A stretch of DNA of 64,000 nt from Coccinella septempunctata. Taxonomy: Eukaryota; Arthropoda; Insecta; Coleoptera; Coccinellidae. Location of the stretch: assembly GCF_907165205.1 (NCBI RefSeq), contig NC_058192.1:39832001-39896000 (forward strand), read 5' to 3'. Within the stretch, counting starts at the first letter, position 1; each line of letters starts with the position of its first letter. Made by a program: the position numbers and the translations under genes. Under the pieces are notes generated by a model. The model saw only the letters and a program-made list of their open reading frames with translations, was not told the DNA's origin and did not search any database. Positions 18,714 through 29,400 of this stretch are shown one piece after another.

Positions 18714-20095
18714 ACACCTTACCTCCGAGATCTTGATATATTTTCATTGAAACCTGCAACAACATTGTACTGATTTTCTATCAAAGCATTATCGTTTTAG
18801 ATTCCGTATTCCGAAGCTTACTTTCAGAAATAATTCGTTCATATCAGATTGTTGTGATATGAACGAGCTGTTCTTATTTGAAAGTTTAATAACAGGTGTA
18901 CAAGAATACACACGGTATACCGGATGACAGTTCTTTCTTCAGTAAATTAATCTAAAAATGATTGATTATTTCTATTGAACAATTTGTCAAATTATTATTT
19001 TGATCCAACAAAATGCACGACTCTTTAGTCGTTCGTTTATAATGATTCGGTTCTGTCATTAAAACTTTAGTGTTATTCCAATCCATCATGTAGTCCTGTA
19101 TTAGAACACACAGGATGTGCGATCTGTGATCTATTAATTTCTCTATTTTTGATATTAGTTTTATGTTTTCTTATTTCTATAGGTCTAGACCTTTCACCTG
19201 TATAAGTTTTACCACAAATGCAGTGTTTTTGACTATATTTCTTGATTTAAAACACCATTCCAATTTTCAAATACTTTTATTGTACAAGCGATGTATTCGT
19301 ACTTGTGAAAACATATTAGAAATTGGGTATGCTTCGCCTATCGTCGTTGACGAAGTGACGGGTGTTTTCTGTGGTAGTGTACTTTCGGCCATCTTCCCTT
19401 TGCGACAAGTGTCTGGCGGTGTTTGTGTAGGAGGGGCTGACCCGTCGGTGCCCTTCGCGTAGCGTCTTATCGAACATACAGGGAATGTGGTAATAGTTAT
19501 TTTCATAACAAGTGTGAAAAATAGTTTTTGGATTTTAGGATTGGCGCATAAAGACATGCCAAAATTTTGTTATTGATGCGACTGTTTAATATTTGCGTGC
19601 TCAAAAAACCCCTGCTATGCAATTTCGGAAAAGTGAATAGCAGGGATTTCTCCGCACTATTTTGGAAAAGTACTACGTTCCAAACTGCAATGCATGTGGA
19701 AAGTAATACTTGTTTTTACTTAGGAATTTCATGTTTGTATTATTTTTGGCACACGTATGAAAAATCGCGAAACACTTTACACAAAATTTCAACTTGTGCA
19801 TTTTAGTGGAGCAGCATTTCAAAATTGCTGTTCATTCCCATTTCCATCGGATGCATCCAAATACACATCTTCTTCACCGGCCATCTTCAATTTTGTATCT
19901 AATTATCAAATAGATGAAGATTCATTTATGGTCAAAAAAGATTGTATATCGTATAATGAAAAACGGCTCATTTTCATTTCCTTGAAATTTTTAAACTTGG
20001 TTATTCGAATAATTTTATCAAATAGACCTGAAAAATGTATTTATTCACTTTATGGTTTCAGCATTGTCGCCAGAATAATAATTGAGAAATGAAAA
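18714..20095. other. Region upstream of the cryptochrome start
   Basis: No gene recognised. It contains a 12-bp-arm hairpin near 18829-18860 (TCGTTCATATCA and complement). A segment at about 18917-18996 (ACCGGATGACAGTTC, TTCTTCAGTAAATT, GAACAATTTG.CAAATTA) recurs at 21155-21238. A stretch near 19486-19530 (TAATAGTTATTTTC.TAACAAGTG) recurs at 43551-43580. A promoter or 5' untranslated exon of the cryptochrome gene may lie here, but I cannot place it. Confidence 0.4.
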
Positions 20096-20316
20096 ATGAC
20101 TGACAATGAAACATCAGATATCACTTCCCATATTCATCATCACAGGATGGCTTCGATAAAAGATAAACACACAGTTCACTGGTTCAGAAAGGGTTTGCGA
20201 TTTCATGATAATCCAGCAATGCTAGAAGGTTTGAAGAATTCAAAAACTTTCCGTTGTGTGTTCGTATTAGATCCATGGTTTGCTGGATCTTCCAATGTTG
20301 GAATCAACAAGTGGAG
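20096..20316 (+). CDS. cry2: Cryptochrome 2, first coding exon
   Basis: The exon encodes the start of the photolyase-like domain: after a 20-residue lead with a His cluster (SHIHHH) comes KHTVHWFRKGLRFHDNPAML and CVFVLDPWFAGSSNVGINKW, the characteristic beginning of vertebrate-like (type 2) insect cryptochromes. These are light-insensitive repressors of CLOCK:CYCLE in the circadian clock, acting in the nucleus. The ATG at 20096 is the first in frame; a second Met (MASIKDKH) could also start. The exon ends TGGAG with a GTAAAT donor at 20317. The broken codon AG/A is completed at 43977 to give the family-typical NKWRFLLQ. Confidence 0.92.
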
Positions 20317-20449
20317 GTAAATAAGAACCACTTTTTTGTAAGATTTACTCTGTTACTTATCTACCTATCGTTGCTTCCCTAATCCCATGTAGGTATGGAA
20401 ATTCTAACGTTAACATTAATTCAATGAAATTCTCGTTTATAAATCAATA

Positions 20450-20640
20450 CATCAAAAAACATCCAATAAAATTACGCCGGGTAATATATTTTTTGTACAA
20501 GCGTGCGCATTGAACCTTTTTTCCGCACGCATCTCAAGTTGCAGTCATTTTCCCAAAAGGTGCGGAAAAAACGCCTGCTACCAATGGATTAGCAGAAGTT
20601 TTTCCCGCACGCAAATATTTTAATATTAATTTAATTTAAT
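20450..20640. repeat. Repeat-like segment with CCGCACGC motifs
   Basis: The words GCGTGCG, CCGCACGC, GGTGCGGAAAAA and CCCGCACGC cluster within 190 bp, in both orientations. Related words (GCAGGGATTTCTCCGCAC) occur near 19640. It probably belongs to a dispersed family whose ends I cannot define. Confidence 0.35.
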
Positions 20641-20821
20641 TAAATTTTGTCATGTCTCTGTGCACCGAAAGGCAACGATGACATATATGTACATGGTAAC
20701 GACATGCAGAATTACGCCTGTCATTATATATGAATTAATCAAATCAATTTTCATTTGTTTCGTAAAACGGATATATCAACTCAACTGCTTACCCGAACTC
20801 TGCTTCGCATCGTTCGAGCAG

Positions 20822-21405
20822 TTTATTAATAAACTTTTTAGGGTTTTCACTCCCAATCTCTAAAACAAAATCAATTAAAAATGAAATAAACGATGTGCTC
20901 CTGCGTAAATTCTTGCACTAATTTGTCAGGAGCAAATTAACTAGAAAAAATTGTTGCCTGAAAATGAACTGAAAATAAATAACGTTGAAATTATAATTTT
21001 ATGTTGTAACGTTTCGGAGTCTATATCAGACTCCTTCATCTGACGAAAAATCAATTTTCGAAAATCTTCTGAATTGTAGCTTTTGTTTGACATTAATTGT
21101 CAATACATAGAAACAGAGACTGCATAGAAACTTTGATTCATTTAATTTTGAAATTACCGGATGACAGTTCCTTCTTCAGTAAATTGATCCAAATAGGTAT
21201 GATCTATTCCTACCGAACAATTTGCCAAATTATAATTTCAACGTTTCTTATTTTCAGTTCATTGTCAGACAACAATTTTTTCTAGTTAATTTGCTCCTGA
21301 CAAATTAGTGCAAGAATTTACGCAGGAGAAAATCGTTTATTTCATTTTTAATTGATTTTGCTTCAGAGATTGGGAGTGAAAACCCTAAAAAGTTCATTAA
21401 GAAAT
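20822..21405. repeat. Fold-back repeat, arms about 180 bp
   Basis: The left arm 20822-21003 (TTTTTAGGGTTTTCACTCCC ... GTTGAAATTATAATTT) returns inverted at 21226-21405 with scattered mismatches. The 220-bp spacer contains TCGGAGTCTATATCAGACTC and a segment that is also present at 18917-18996. Confidence 0.85.
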
Positions 21406-21541
21406 GCAGAATCCTCCCAGAATAAATTTCAATCGATGTTCGAGCAGTGTTACTTGTTTTGTAACCTAAATATAGCATTGAGACAACAAATATAGAACAG
21501 TTATACAGAGCTTCCCATAGTGGGTAGCCAGAAGACGTTTA

Positions 21542-21690
21542 TTTGATTATAAAACCGGACGTTAGTAGGGTTAAAGGAAGCTTTAAAATTAAAGCGACTT
21601 TAGGTTTGATTATGAAACCGGCCGTTGGTGGGGTTAAAGGAAGCTTTAAAATTAAAGCGACTTCAGGTTTGGTTATGAAACCGGCCGTTA
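21542..21690. repeat. 63-bp tandem repeat, about 2.4 copies
   Basis: TTTGATTATAAAACCGG recurs at 21542, 21605 and 21668. Units contain GGGTTAAAGGAAGCTTTAAA, in which AAGCTT is centred in a small palindrome. Confidence 0.85.
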
Positions 21691-22399
21691 GGCGTTTTGA
21701 AAGGAGATAAAATCTCTAGCTTCTCCCTTTATTTCCGAACGAATAGTGAAATTCAAAGCATAAGTCAAATCCGGTGTTAATCTACCTGAAAGATGTAATA
21801 CTAAATTTTCTACTTCATTGTCAAAAATGGACAAATTTCGACATGGGGCAAATGTCTTGTGGACTTAGAAGAAGTTTGGTTATTCATTTCAGAGTGTTTA
21901 AAATTCCTTCTTGCTGGATAAGGTTGGAATCTTGTTTCTGATGGATTGGTTATTAATAAAATAATTAGTTCCTAATTCTAGGGTCTCAGCATCTTCGCCA
22001 ATGATTTATAATTCGCTTGATGAATTGATATCGGTCATTGAAACTTGGATTTTGTGTTATTTGGTTTGAGGGATGGAATGGATGGACTTACATCACCAAG
22101 ATATTTATCCTAGGGTGTGTGTGCAGTTCCTTCTTCTGGATCGAAGTGGTGTTGAGTTGATGATGGTTCTTTTTCTGGATGGAAGTGCCTTGTTTCTTCT
22201 GCTCGTTCTATTTCAATTTTTCGTTTGAACGTCAACGGGAGTTCCTCTAAACACTTTTCGAACGGTCTGTTTGAGTCACTTTCCGAACGAATTCGTATTG
22301 TAATGAAGCTGTAAGAAAAATGCGCCCTCATTTTAGAATAATCTTTTTTGTTTCATTTTAAGTAATTTTATTTTGAATTAATTTTGAGAGGAATATTTT
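21691..22399. other. Unassigned intron sequence
   Basis: No recognisable gene; short open frames only. May belong to the same element as the LTR-like stretch that follows. Confidence 0.35.
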
Positions 22400-22894
22400 T
22401 AATTTCCAATTCAGGATTCCGACATCGTTCGGAACATTAAACATTCCGCATCGTTATTGTTCCGTTTTTCAGTTCTGAATAACGATGTCGCACCGTATAA
22501 AACATCCTGAATTGGAAGATAATCGAGTTTTTGTTCGCCAGCATAGATAAGTCGAAATTAAGACGTCTTTATCGACGCAAATCTTACCGATTTTCGACAG
22601 TCGGGGCATATCTAGTTTCCGCAGCCCCCCTGTGGGTATAAAATCAGGTGTCCCCCCGCAGGTCACTCACTTACGGTTAATTGCCTTAACTATGGGTTTC
22701 ATTTTTTTTTCTACCGTTAAGTTTTATCCTTAGAAGATTTCTTTCACGTTGAGTTTCTTTTTTCACCAATCAGAATAAAATTTTCTTTTCTCTTTACTTT
22801 TATTTGGTCATTTCACATTTCTTAGTGCAAGTGCCCGTACCGAAACCATAGATAAGACGACACTCCGTTTTTTATATTGTTGGAACTTCAGCCT

Positions 22895-22963
22895 CACTCC
22901 TACTGTTAGTAAAGCACCCTGCTGGCGTGGATACTCAGGGAGTGCAGAACGCACTTTGGAGTG
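22895..22963 (+). other. 69-nt structured unit, copy 1
   Basis: Begins CACTCC and ends GGAGTG, so the ends pair. The core GTTAGTAAAGCACCCTGCTG and GCGTGGATACTCAG is identical to copy 2. A small GTGC-AGAAC-GCAC hairpin lies near the 3' end. Confidence 0.6.
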
Positions 22964-22997
22964 GCTAACCTTCCTTCCTCTCTAACTTTCCAACGTT

Positions 22998-23066
22998 CAC
23001 CTCTGGTGTTAGTAAAGCACCCTGCTGGCGTGGATACTCAGAGGGTGCAGAACGCACCTAGAGGTG
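22998..23066 (+). other. 69-nt structured unit, copy 2
   Basis: Same length and core as copy 1, 103 bp downstream, but the ends read CACCTCT and AGAGGTG. Two base pairs of the terminal stem changed on both sides relative to copy 1 while pairing was kept. The internal GCACCCT/AGGGTGC stem is also perfect here. Confidence 0.6.
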
Positions 23067-24807
23067 AACCATCGTAGGTCTATGCCGTCTTATTACAACC
23101 CCTAACTTTGCTGAGTTCCGACACTTGTCCGTTAAGTGTGAGTCTTAGGTTCTGGCTGGCGAACACGTCCGTAAATCCCGTATCACGTTTGAGATCGGAT
23201 CCCCTGTTTCATTCCGTCCGTTTTGCTCTGTAAATTCACGAATATTGTCGTTTGTATCTGATTCCGAGATAAACCTGTTCAAGTGCATGAAGTAGACTGT
23301 TTCTGTTCAACCTATTATATCGAGTTTTTCACTGTACGGATTTTGTAATAGTGCCATTTGTGTTTCCTTTTACGAGTCGACAAATATAATTTGTATACGT
23401 TGATTTTGACTTTCACTGGTTGTCGCTAACACCCCAGACACCGCGGAACCTTGTCTTCGGCTCGTAGCTACCAGGGTAGGTTGGCTATTTTTCCTGTAAA
23501 GAATAGCTGGCGCTCGAGTACCCCGAGAAAAAGGGCCTTACAGTATTCACAAATGGAAAACTGATTTAAGTCTTTCGAAGCTGAAACCCCGTTGCAGTAT
23601 CCTGTTCGCAGCGCCAGTTATGAAACATGTATCTTGAGTTCTGTTTTTAAAAAGAATTTATTTCTTTTCAATATTGCCGATCACAACTTTATCAGATAAA
23701 TGATCGAACAATTCTACAGAACTAACTTTAATTTTGAAATAAATTACAGCAGTTTTCACTTCAAGCTCATCAACATCAACTAACTGATTATTCTTATGTG
23801 AAAAAAAATAAAGAAATATTCCTATCTCTTGCACTGGTGATTTCCTGGAAATTATGTGTATCGAGTTAGGTGTGCAAGAAGGTGTTTTCTCTCAGAAAGC
23901 CTTCGAAGAGATATCAGCCTGGAGAATGAAACTCTTGAATAGGTAGAGCAGCTCAAATGCTTGGGAAGCTTCATAAATACTAGGGCTAACCTAGACACGG
24001 AAATACACAACCGTAATAATATTCGGTATCACTGGCATTCTGGAAGCTGAAGGACAGAGTGTTTCAAAATCACGACCTCAATCTGAGGACCAAGACAGAT
24101 GTTTACAAAGCAGCAACGCAACGCTTCTTCACGGAAGCGAAAGCTGGACGCCCTACAGGCGACATACTAAACAGCTTGAACGAACGCAACAACGTTATCT
24201 AAAGGTGCATTTATACCAAACGAGCATTGTTTTCGCACGTTTCAAAACGTTTTGAAATGTTTTCAAACGTTCGAAAACTCAGATTGGGAGGTGTTCACAC
24301 AGCCTGCGCCTGTCCGAACGAGCGGTTGTTCTTGATAATTCAACGAGATCTCTCTAAAGTGCACCGACATGGCGCCCTCATTATCTAAAATTGCAATTTC
24401 TACTGAATCTATAGTAATCAGAGTCTCTGATAGTAATACTCTCAAATAAAAGAACTACGCAAAGGAGGAGACGAACAACCTGGGTCAATTCTTTTCTGAA
24501 AGGAAGAAATTATACCCAGCTGCTAGATGACTTGAGAGCGGACGAAACTGAACTTTTTAGAAATTTCTGCCGCATGTCATTATCGGACTTTAAGATATTA
24601 CTCGCCAAAATTGAGGAAAAAGTGTCAAGAAAGACACCAATTACACTGATCGACAAAATTATAGCTTTGTTCTCCCACCTAAGGAAAATATATATATTTT
24701 TAATCTTCGTAGCCAAAAGGTATAAACGCACGATAAATAAAAAGTGGAAGTTAGCTCTTGTCATTTTTTAATAATTATATTCATGATTTTTAACAAAAAA
24801 CAATGCA

Positions 24808-25464
24808 TTATAATATTTGCAATGGAGTAAAAGATTCAGATCGCTTAGATCTTTCGTCTTTTCTGCTGTAGGACGATTCCAGTATTTCTCTAACGATGGA
24901 CCAATAATAATCAGCAAGCATAGAGGGTTCCCCTTTGCCTTGGTAGCGTTTTTCGAATGACGCGATGTCTTGATGGAATCGCTCTCCATGCTCGTCACTT
25001 AGGGCTCCCATATGTGATTGCAAAAAGTGTATTTTTAAGCCCGTTTGCAACAGCCGAAAATTCTCTAGAGAATTTGCTCGAAAACTCATGCGCCGTGAAT
25101 TATATACCGTTGCATACGCACTTTCGGTAGAATTCTGTGTTCAGTTGTATACAAAATAATCTCTGCCGTTTTCTCGCGAGAATTTTGTAGAGAATTCTCC
25201 AGAGAATTCTCGGCTGTTGCAAACGGGCTTTAAGGACATGTTGCATCCCATTTTTTGATGAGCCTGTAACATCGTTTTGACGATATTTACATATTGCGGA
25301 GATTTGTGATTGCCAAGAAAATTTTTGGTCACTTCTATAAAGGACAACCAGGCTTCTTTTTCAAAGTCATTCAATGCTGTCAGAACTTGAACTTGTTTCA
25401 ATAGTTTGTTTATTTTATAAAGTATCGTAGGGTACAGAAGTGCGAACATGGACAATTCACGCAT
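24808..25464 (-). pseudogene. Uncharacterised arthropod repeat protein (GERFHQDI family), interrupted
   Basis: From 25464 the minus strand reads MRELSMFALLYPTILYKINK, then FLGNHKSPQYVNIVKTMLQA and GCNMSLK. It is broken by the MITE at 25038-25229 and resumes as KIHFLQSHM, GALSDEHGERFHQDIASFEK, RYQGKGEPSMLADYYWSIVR. Without the MITE the frame is continuous. I recognise the ENLGAVSDEHGERFHQDI-type motif as a recurrent, function-unknown protein of arthropod genomes. It has no known catalytic motif. It looks captured by, or native to, the 943-bp element. Confidence 0.65.
25038..25229. mobile_element. 192-bp Harbinger-type MITE, innermost
   Basis: TIRs AGCCCGTTTGCAACAGCCGA at both ends (one mismatch within the first 20), TTA duplicated at 25035-25037 and 25230-25232. 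Excision restores the codons Cys-Asn-Met-Ser-Leu-Lys-Ile-His of the interrupted frame. Internal GAGAATTCTC palindromes recur in both halves. Confidence 0.92.
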
Positions 25465-26372
25465 GTCTTTTATTTTGATAACGGGAGCTAAACAAACGTA
25501 AGTACTATTATTTTTGTAATAAGGTGAGGAATACCTAACAAAAAAAATATAAATCTCTTAGGTGGGAGAACCCTTGTTGAATAGTGTTATCGAGAGAGCA
25601 TTCCAGCGTCGGTTAGACGGGCACTAACACTTCGATTTTTGGCTACAGGAGATTCATATGGAAGTGTCATCGTGTACCTTTACCGAATTTCAAAACCATC
25701 AATATCGAAAATTATTACCGTCTGTCTGTGAAGCCATCGTGAATGGACTCCATTTCAAATGGATTGATTAATTATGAAATCACGATTCAAGAGATCTCAC
25801 CAAAATTCAAAATAAATTAAATACCAAGACCCAATAACTTATCACGGTCCACCGGTGATTTCAATGATATGACGCCAGATGTGCAAGGAAACCCGAATCC
25901 CTTTGATGATTCGTCGGTTTACCGACATGAGACGGAACGGAATCGAGCATTTTAAAACGTTTTGAAACAGGCTTCGTAAACATTATTCGGCGTCCATGAG
26001 TGTTTACACCGCCTGTGCATATTGCGTGCATTGTTCGCAAACAATGCCTTATAATGAAACGTTACTTTACCGGCATGTGGCGAAATGAACTCGAGCTCTC
26101 TGAAACGTTCGAAAACAGGGTTTGCGAACTCTGTTCGGCGCCGATGACTGTTTACACCGCCCGTACTACTGTTTGCAAACAGTGTTCGCGAATAATGCTC
26201 GTTTGGTATAAATGCGCCTTGAGACAAATAATGCACATCAGATGGTTCCACAAAATTTCGAATGCAGAAGAAGTCTCGCAACGCGCGAGTTGTATAACAT
26301 GGCGAATTCACAGAGGGAGCCCAGAAACCAGGAGGCCAGTATGAACGGTTTAAGGATATACTACATCAAGCC

Positions 26373-28790
26373 GCATCAGAATCGGTGAACCTTTTCCTGC
26401 GCTATGGATTGAAACAAAATATCCATGAAAATACACGGAACAATAGATGCCTTGATAACATCTTCACTGACTCCGACTTAGTTGAAGCATATACCATTGA
26501 CCTAGGAATATTTGATCACAAAGCTCAGCTAATGACAATAGAAGAGGAGGTTAAAAAGACACCAAATCCAAAATTCAAGAAGGCATACACAGAAGAGGAA
26601 ATCAATTTTATGCAGTACTACTTGAGTAGAGAGAAGTGGAAAGAAGTATTCTCAGCCCAGTCAGCAGAGGACAAGTACAACATCTACATTGGAACATATA
26701 TGCACTACTACAACTTATCCTTCCAAGTACAACCAATAAAAAAAAGATTGTCAAAACCAATTCCACGTTGGATAACCTCAGACATTGTGGAAGCGAAAGA
26801 ACGTCTAATGTTCCTCCATTCCTGCTACAAAACACATAGAAGTGAAGAAAACAAACAAACTTATGTCAGCTACAAAAAGAAATATCTCGAATTACTACAA
26901 ACATAAAAAAACCTTATATAACACACAAATCCAAAGCACAGACAACAAAAACAAAACTATTTGGATTATCATCAATAGAGAAACTGAGCGATCTAGGAAG
27001 CATGTTGAACCGGAAAACCTGACCACAGATGAACTAAACAACTTCTTTGTAAACAATGCAAATAACATCATAAAAAATCTAAGGAAAAACAATGTTAATC
27101 CCACAGATTTAATGAAGAAAACCTACATAATGAATTCGATGTTCTTCAACCCTGTGACCCAACATGAAATGGAAACCATTTTAAACAACCTGAAAGCAAA
27201 AAAAATCAGAGGATATAGATGGTAATACTGTCTTTATGATAAAAGAATTTGCTGCATGGCTGATTGACCCATTGGTGGATGTCGTGAATACATGTCTTGA
27301 AGAGGGAGTCTTTCGAACTAAAATGAAAATAGGCAAAATCTGCCCTATTTTCAAAAAAGGAGATCCTTCCATAGCCAACAATTTTAGGCAAATTGCAATA
27401 CTGCCAGCATTTTCAAAGATACTAGAAGGGTGGTTTATAATTACCTCGTTGACTTCACGGATGCGAAACAAATATTGTGCCATAACCAATTTGGATTTCG
27501 GAAAGGAACATCAACAGCTGGGGCAATTCATTCTTCAACCAAACATATTCAAGATTGTTTCGAAAAAAAAATCAGTGTCTGGGAATATTTACCGACTTAT
27601 CAGCGGCATTTGATTGTGTTAATCACTCAATATTGCTTGAGCAACTGGAGAGATATGGCATACGTGGTGTTTGCTTGGACCTTTTCAGATCATACCTATC
27701 TGATCGACAGCAGATATTTGTATTGGATAACAATAGAAGTGAAGCTCTCAAAATAACAAGGGGAGTTTTCCAAGGTTCGAGACTGGGCCCTCCACTATTC
27801 CCTCTGTATATCAATGACATGCCACACAACATGAGCCTGAGAGTACCAACCAGCATACCAAGAACAGTTGTTTCCTGTATGTTTGCCGACGACACAACAT
27901 ATGCAGTTGAGATTGAAGATGACACCAGCGTTCAATCAACTTATGAAGACATTATGGTTCTAGCCAAAGAGTGGTTCACTACAAATGAATTATTTCTGAA
28001 TGCTGCCAAAACAACATCATTGGTCTTCAGTGTCAAACAAAGGAGTCAAACCTCAGAAGCGAGTTCAGCAAACTTTCTAGGAGTACAACTAGATGCACAA
28101 CTGAGCTGGAGAGTCCACATTGATAATCTCAGTGCCAAACTGGCCGGAGCAACATATGCTATTAAGAAAATTGCTGAGATCACTAATACAAACACAGCAG
28201 TAACTGCCTACTACTGCTTATTTCACTCAAGGATGACTTATGGTATAATCAGTTGGAGTAATGGAGCAACGCTTCACTTAGATAAAATATTCAGAATACA
28301 GAAAGCAGCCCTGAGAAGTATCTATCGAGTTCCATGGAACACAAGCTGCAGAAACTTATTCACTAAATCCAGAATAATGTCACTGTATGCAGTAATTATA
28401 AACAAGAGAGTAACATACATAAGGAAAAAACTAAACATGTATTCAAAACATTCAAATCAACACAATTACAATACTTGAAACAAAGAAGATATCATACAGC
28501 CAAGTCAGAGACTGAGGAAAACCCATAATATTGGAGTGCAACTCTATAACCAACTGCCAGACCAGATGCGGAACCTCCAATATTCAACATTTAAGAGGAA
28601 ACTAAGAACATTGCTATCTGGACATAGCATATACAACTTCACGGAATTCGAGTCCATCATCAGAAATCATAATCTATTCTAATGATGGTTATCTAATTTG
28701 AAACTTCATTCATTTATTTGATAATTTTTTCTGACTGTTCCTATACAATCTATATTTGTCAATGAGGAAGTAAAGACTATTATTATTATT
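26373..28790 (+). mobile_element. CR1/Jockey-type LINE, 5'-truncated, nested in the RTE-like element
   Basis: Begins after ATCAAGCC (26365-26372) and ends in a (TAT)n tail followed by ATCAACCC (28791-28798), an 8-bp target duplication with one mismatch. Encodes the end of the endonuclease and a reverse transcriptase and has a 3' untranslated region from about 28480. Confidence 0.85.
26385..28478 (+). pseudogene. LINE ORF2 remnant: endonuclease end and reverse transcriptase
   Basis: Pieces in three frames: an endonuclease tail (NNRCLDNIFTDSDLVEAYTI, DLGIFDHKAQL); an inter-domain region; RT motifs ICPIFKKGDPS, NQFGFRKGTSTAG, IFTDLSAAFDCVNHSILLEQ, GVFQGSRLGPPLFPLYINDM and the catalytic CMFADDTTYAV; then the thumb region to YIRKKLNMYS. 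Frameshifts near 26880, 27220, 27430 and 27560 kill it. The missing N-terminal endonuclease and ORF1 reflect normal 5' truncation on insertion. Confidence 0.85.
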
Positions 28791-29121
28791 ATCAACCCTA
28801 AAATCAGTTAATGCCAATCATAACTGGGAACAACTAGCGTTAGACAGGTCACAGTAGAGGTCTTTGGTACACAGTTATAAAAGAGACTTGAGAAGGATAC
28901 AGCGGCGGCCAGTTCTAGTTGGTGAATATCCATGCCTGGAGTGTGGAAGGATCTGTAGGTCACGGTTGGGTCTCTTCAGTCACAGGAGGGCACACTGTCG
29001 CATTTAGCCCTAAGAAATTATAAGTCTGTTGGCACCGTTTTTTTTTTTGTCTTTTTCTTTGCTTTTTGTAGATTTATTATTCCCGGTAACGGGATACAGC
29101 AATGATGATGATGATGATGAC

Positions 29122-29400
29122 TCTGTGGTAGCACAATCAGAGTATTGCAACCAACTGAACCTGATGCAACCAAATGACTGGCGGGTTTCCGAGCCCGAGA
29201 GCCGGGGTGGATAGGGTGTTTGCGGAGGCAAATTACTCTAGGGCAACTTGCGCCTAGAAGACCGAAAACGGCCGTGCAGCCGTGCTCGCTCCACGCATGA
29301 AGGAGCGAGAACAGAGAATGGTTATAGTGGGTATTCTGTGTTGGAGGAGATGTGTGTCCAACATTTCATCTGAAAAATGATTTCCCCGTCTTCAAAAAAA
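29122..29400 (+). mobile_element. Possible SINE-like insert with A-tail
   Basis: GC-rich 280-bp stretch directly after the RTE-like (ATG)n tail, ending in an A-run at about 29395-29404. Its 3' end resembles the short A-tailed piece at 3368-3480. I do not see convincing polymerase III A and B boxes, so the class is uncertain. Confidence 0.3.

Larger units (their letters stand above)
22400..23640 (+). mobile_element. LTR-like or leader region of an unidentified retroelement
   Basis: Has promoter-like order on the + strand: GGGTATAAAATCAGG TATA box at 22637, a start-site-like CACTCACTTA about 30 bp later, and an AATAAAA signal near 22784. It is GC-richer than its surroundings and holds two tandem structured units (22895-22963, 22998-23066). 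I did not find the matching second LTR or a pol gene, so its identity is open; a solo LTR or LTR plus leader is my inference. Confidence 0.35.
24644..25586. mobile_element. 943-bp TIR element carrying an ORF, nested in HARBI1
   Basis: Ends CACTGATCGACAA and CACTATTCAACAA (complement), with a second inner inverted pair GTTCTCCCACCTAAG. TTA flanks both sides (24641-24643 and 25587-25589). Removing the element and one TTA restores a family-typical HARBI1 stretch (KDTNYRE), which verifies both boundaries. It carries no transposase; its minus strand has a gene-like frame. Confidence 0.85.
24440..25740 (+). pseudogene. HARBI1-like transposase N-terminal part, split
   Basis: 24520-24640 encodes DDLRADETELFRNFCRMSLS and DFKILLAKIEEKVS. 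After the inserted 943-bp element the frame resumes at 25590 with RESIPASVRRALTLRFLATG, DSYGSVIVYLYRISKPSISK and IIPSVCEAIVNGL. This is the N-terminal helical region of PIF/Harbinger nucleases; the DDE catalytic part is missing, so the element is internally deleted and dead. Confidence 0.82.
24203..26219. mobile_element. 2.0-kb PIF/Harbinger transposon, nested
   Basis: Ends AGGTGCATTTATACCAAACG and complement AGGCGCATTTATACCAAACG form TIRs. Further inverted subterminal motifs with AAACGTTTTGAAA and TGTTTACACCGCC follow. Flanks are TAA (24200-24202) and TGA (26220-26222). Restoring one copy of TGA rebuilds the RTE-like reading frame (Tyr-Leu-Arg-Gln), so this is a 3-bp target duplication with one later base change. 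It contains HARBI1-like coding remnants on the + strand. Confidence 0.85.
23881..29121 (+). pseudogene. RTE-like reverse transcriptase, split by two later insertions
   Basis: Three pieces of one LINE read in order. 23881-24199 encodes the post-palm RT region (VEQLKCLGSFINTRANLDTE, KLKDRVFQNHDLNLRTKTDV). 26220-26372 continues with RQIMHIRWFHKISNAEE and RFKDILHQA. 28791-29121 ends with NHNWEQLALDRS and a C2H2-like tail (CLECGRICRSRLGLFSHRRAH), then a 3' region with an (ATG)n tail. The gaps are a Harbinger element (24203-26219) and a CR1/Jockey-type element (26373-28790). Stops and frameshifts show the host copy is dead. Confidence 0.85.

Noticed and set aside
19163..20092. Open frames of 80-110 codons upstream of cry2 as possible extra exons
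   Set aside because: No similarity to cryptochromes or other families, and overlapping repeat words recur elsewhere; likely chance frames.
26000..26219. A + strand frame leading into the RTE-like piece at 26220
   Set aside because: The first part is the terminal inverted region of the Harbinger element; the frame only happens to be open across the junction.
29029..29214. Frame with an Asp-rich run (about 29029-29214)
   Set aside because: The acidic run is the (ATG)n/(GAT)n tail of the RTE-like element, not a protein.
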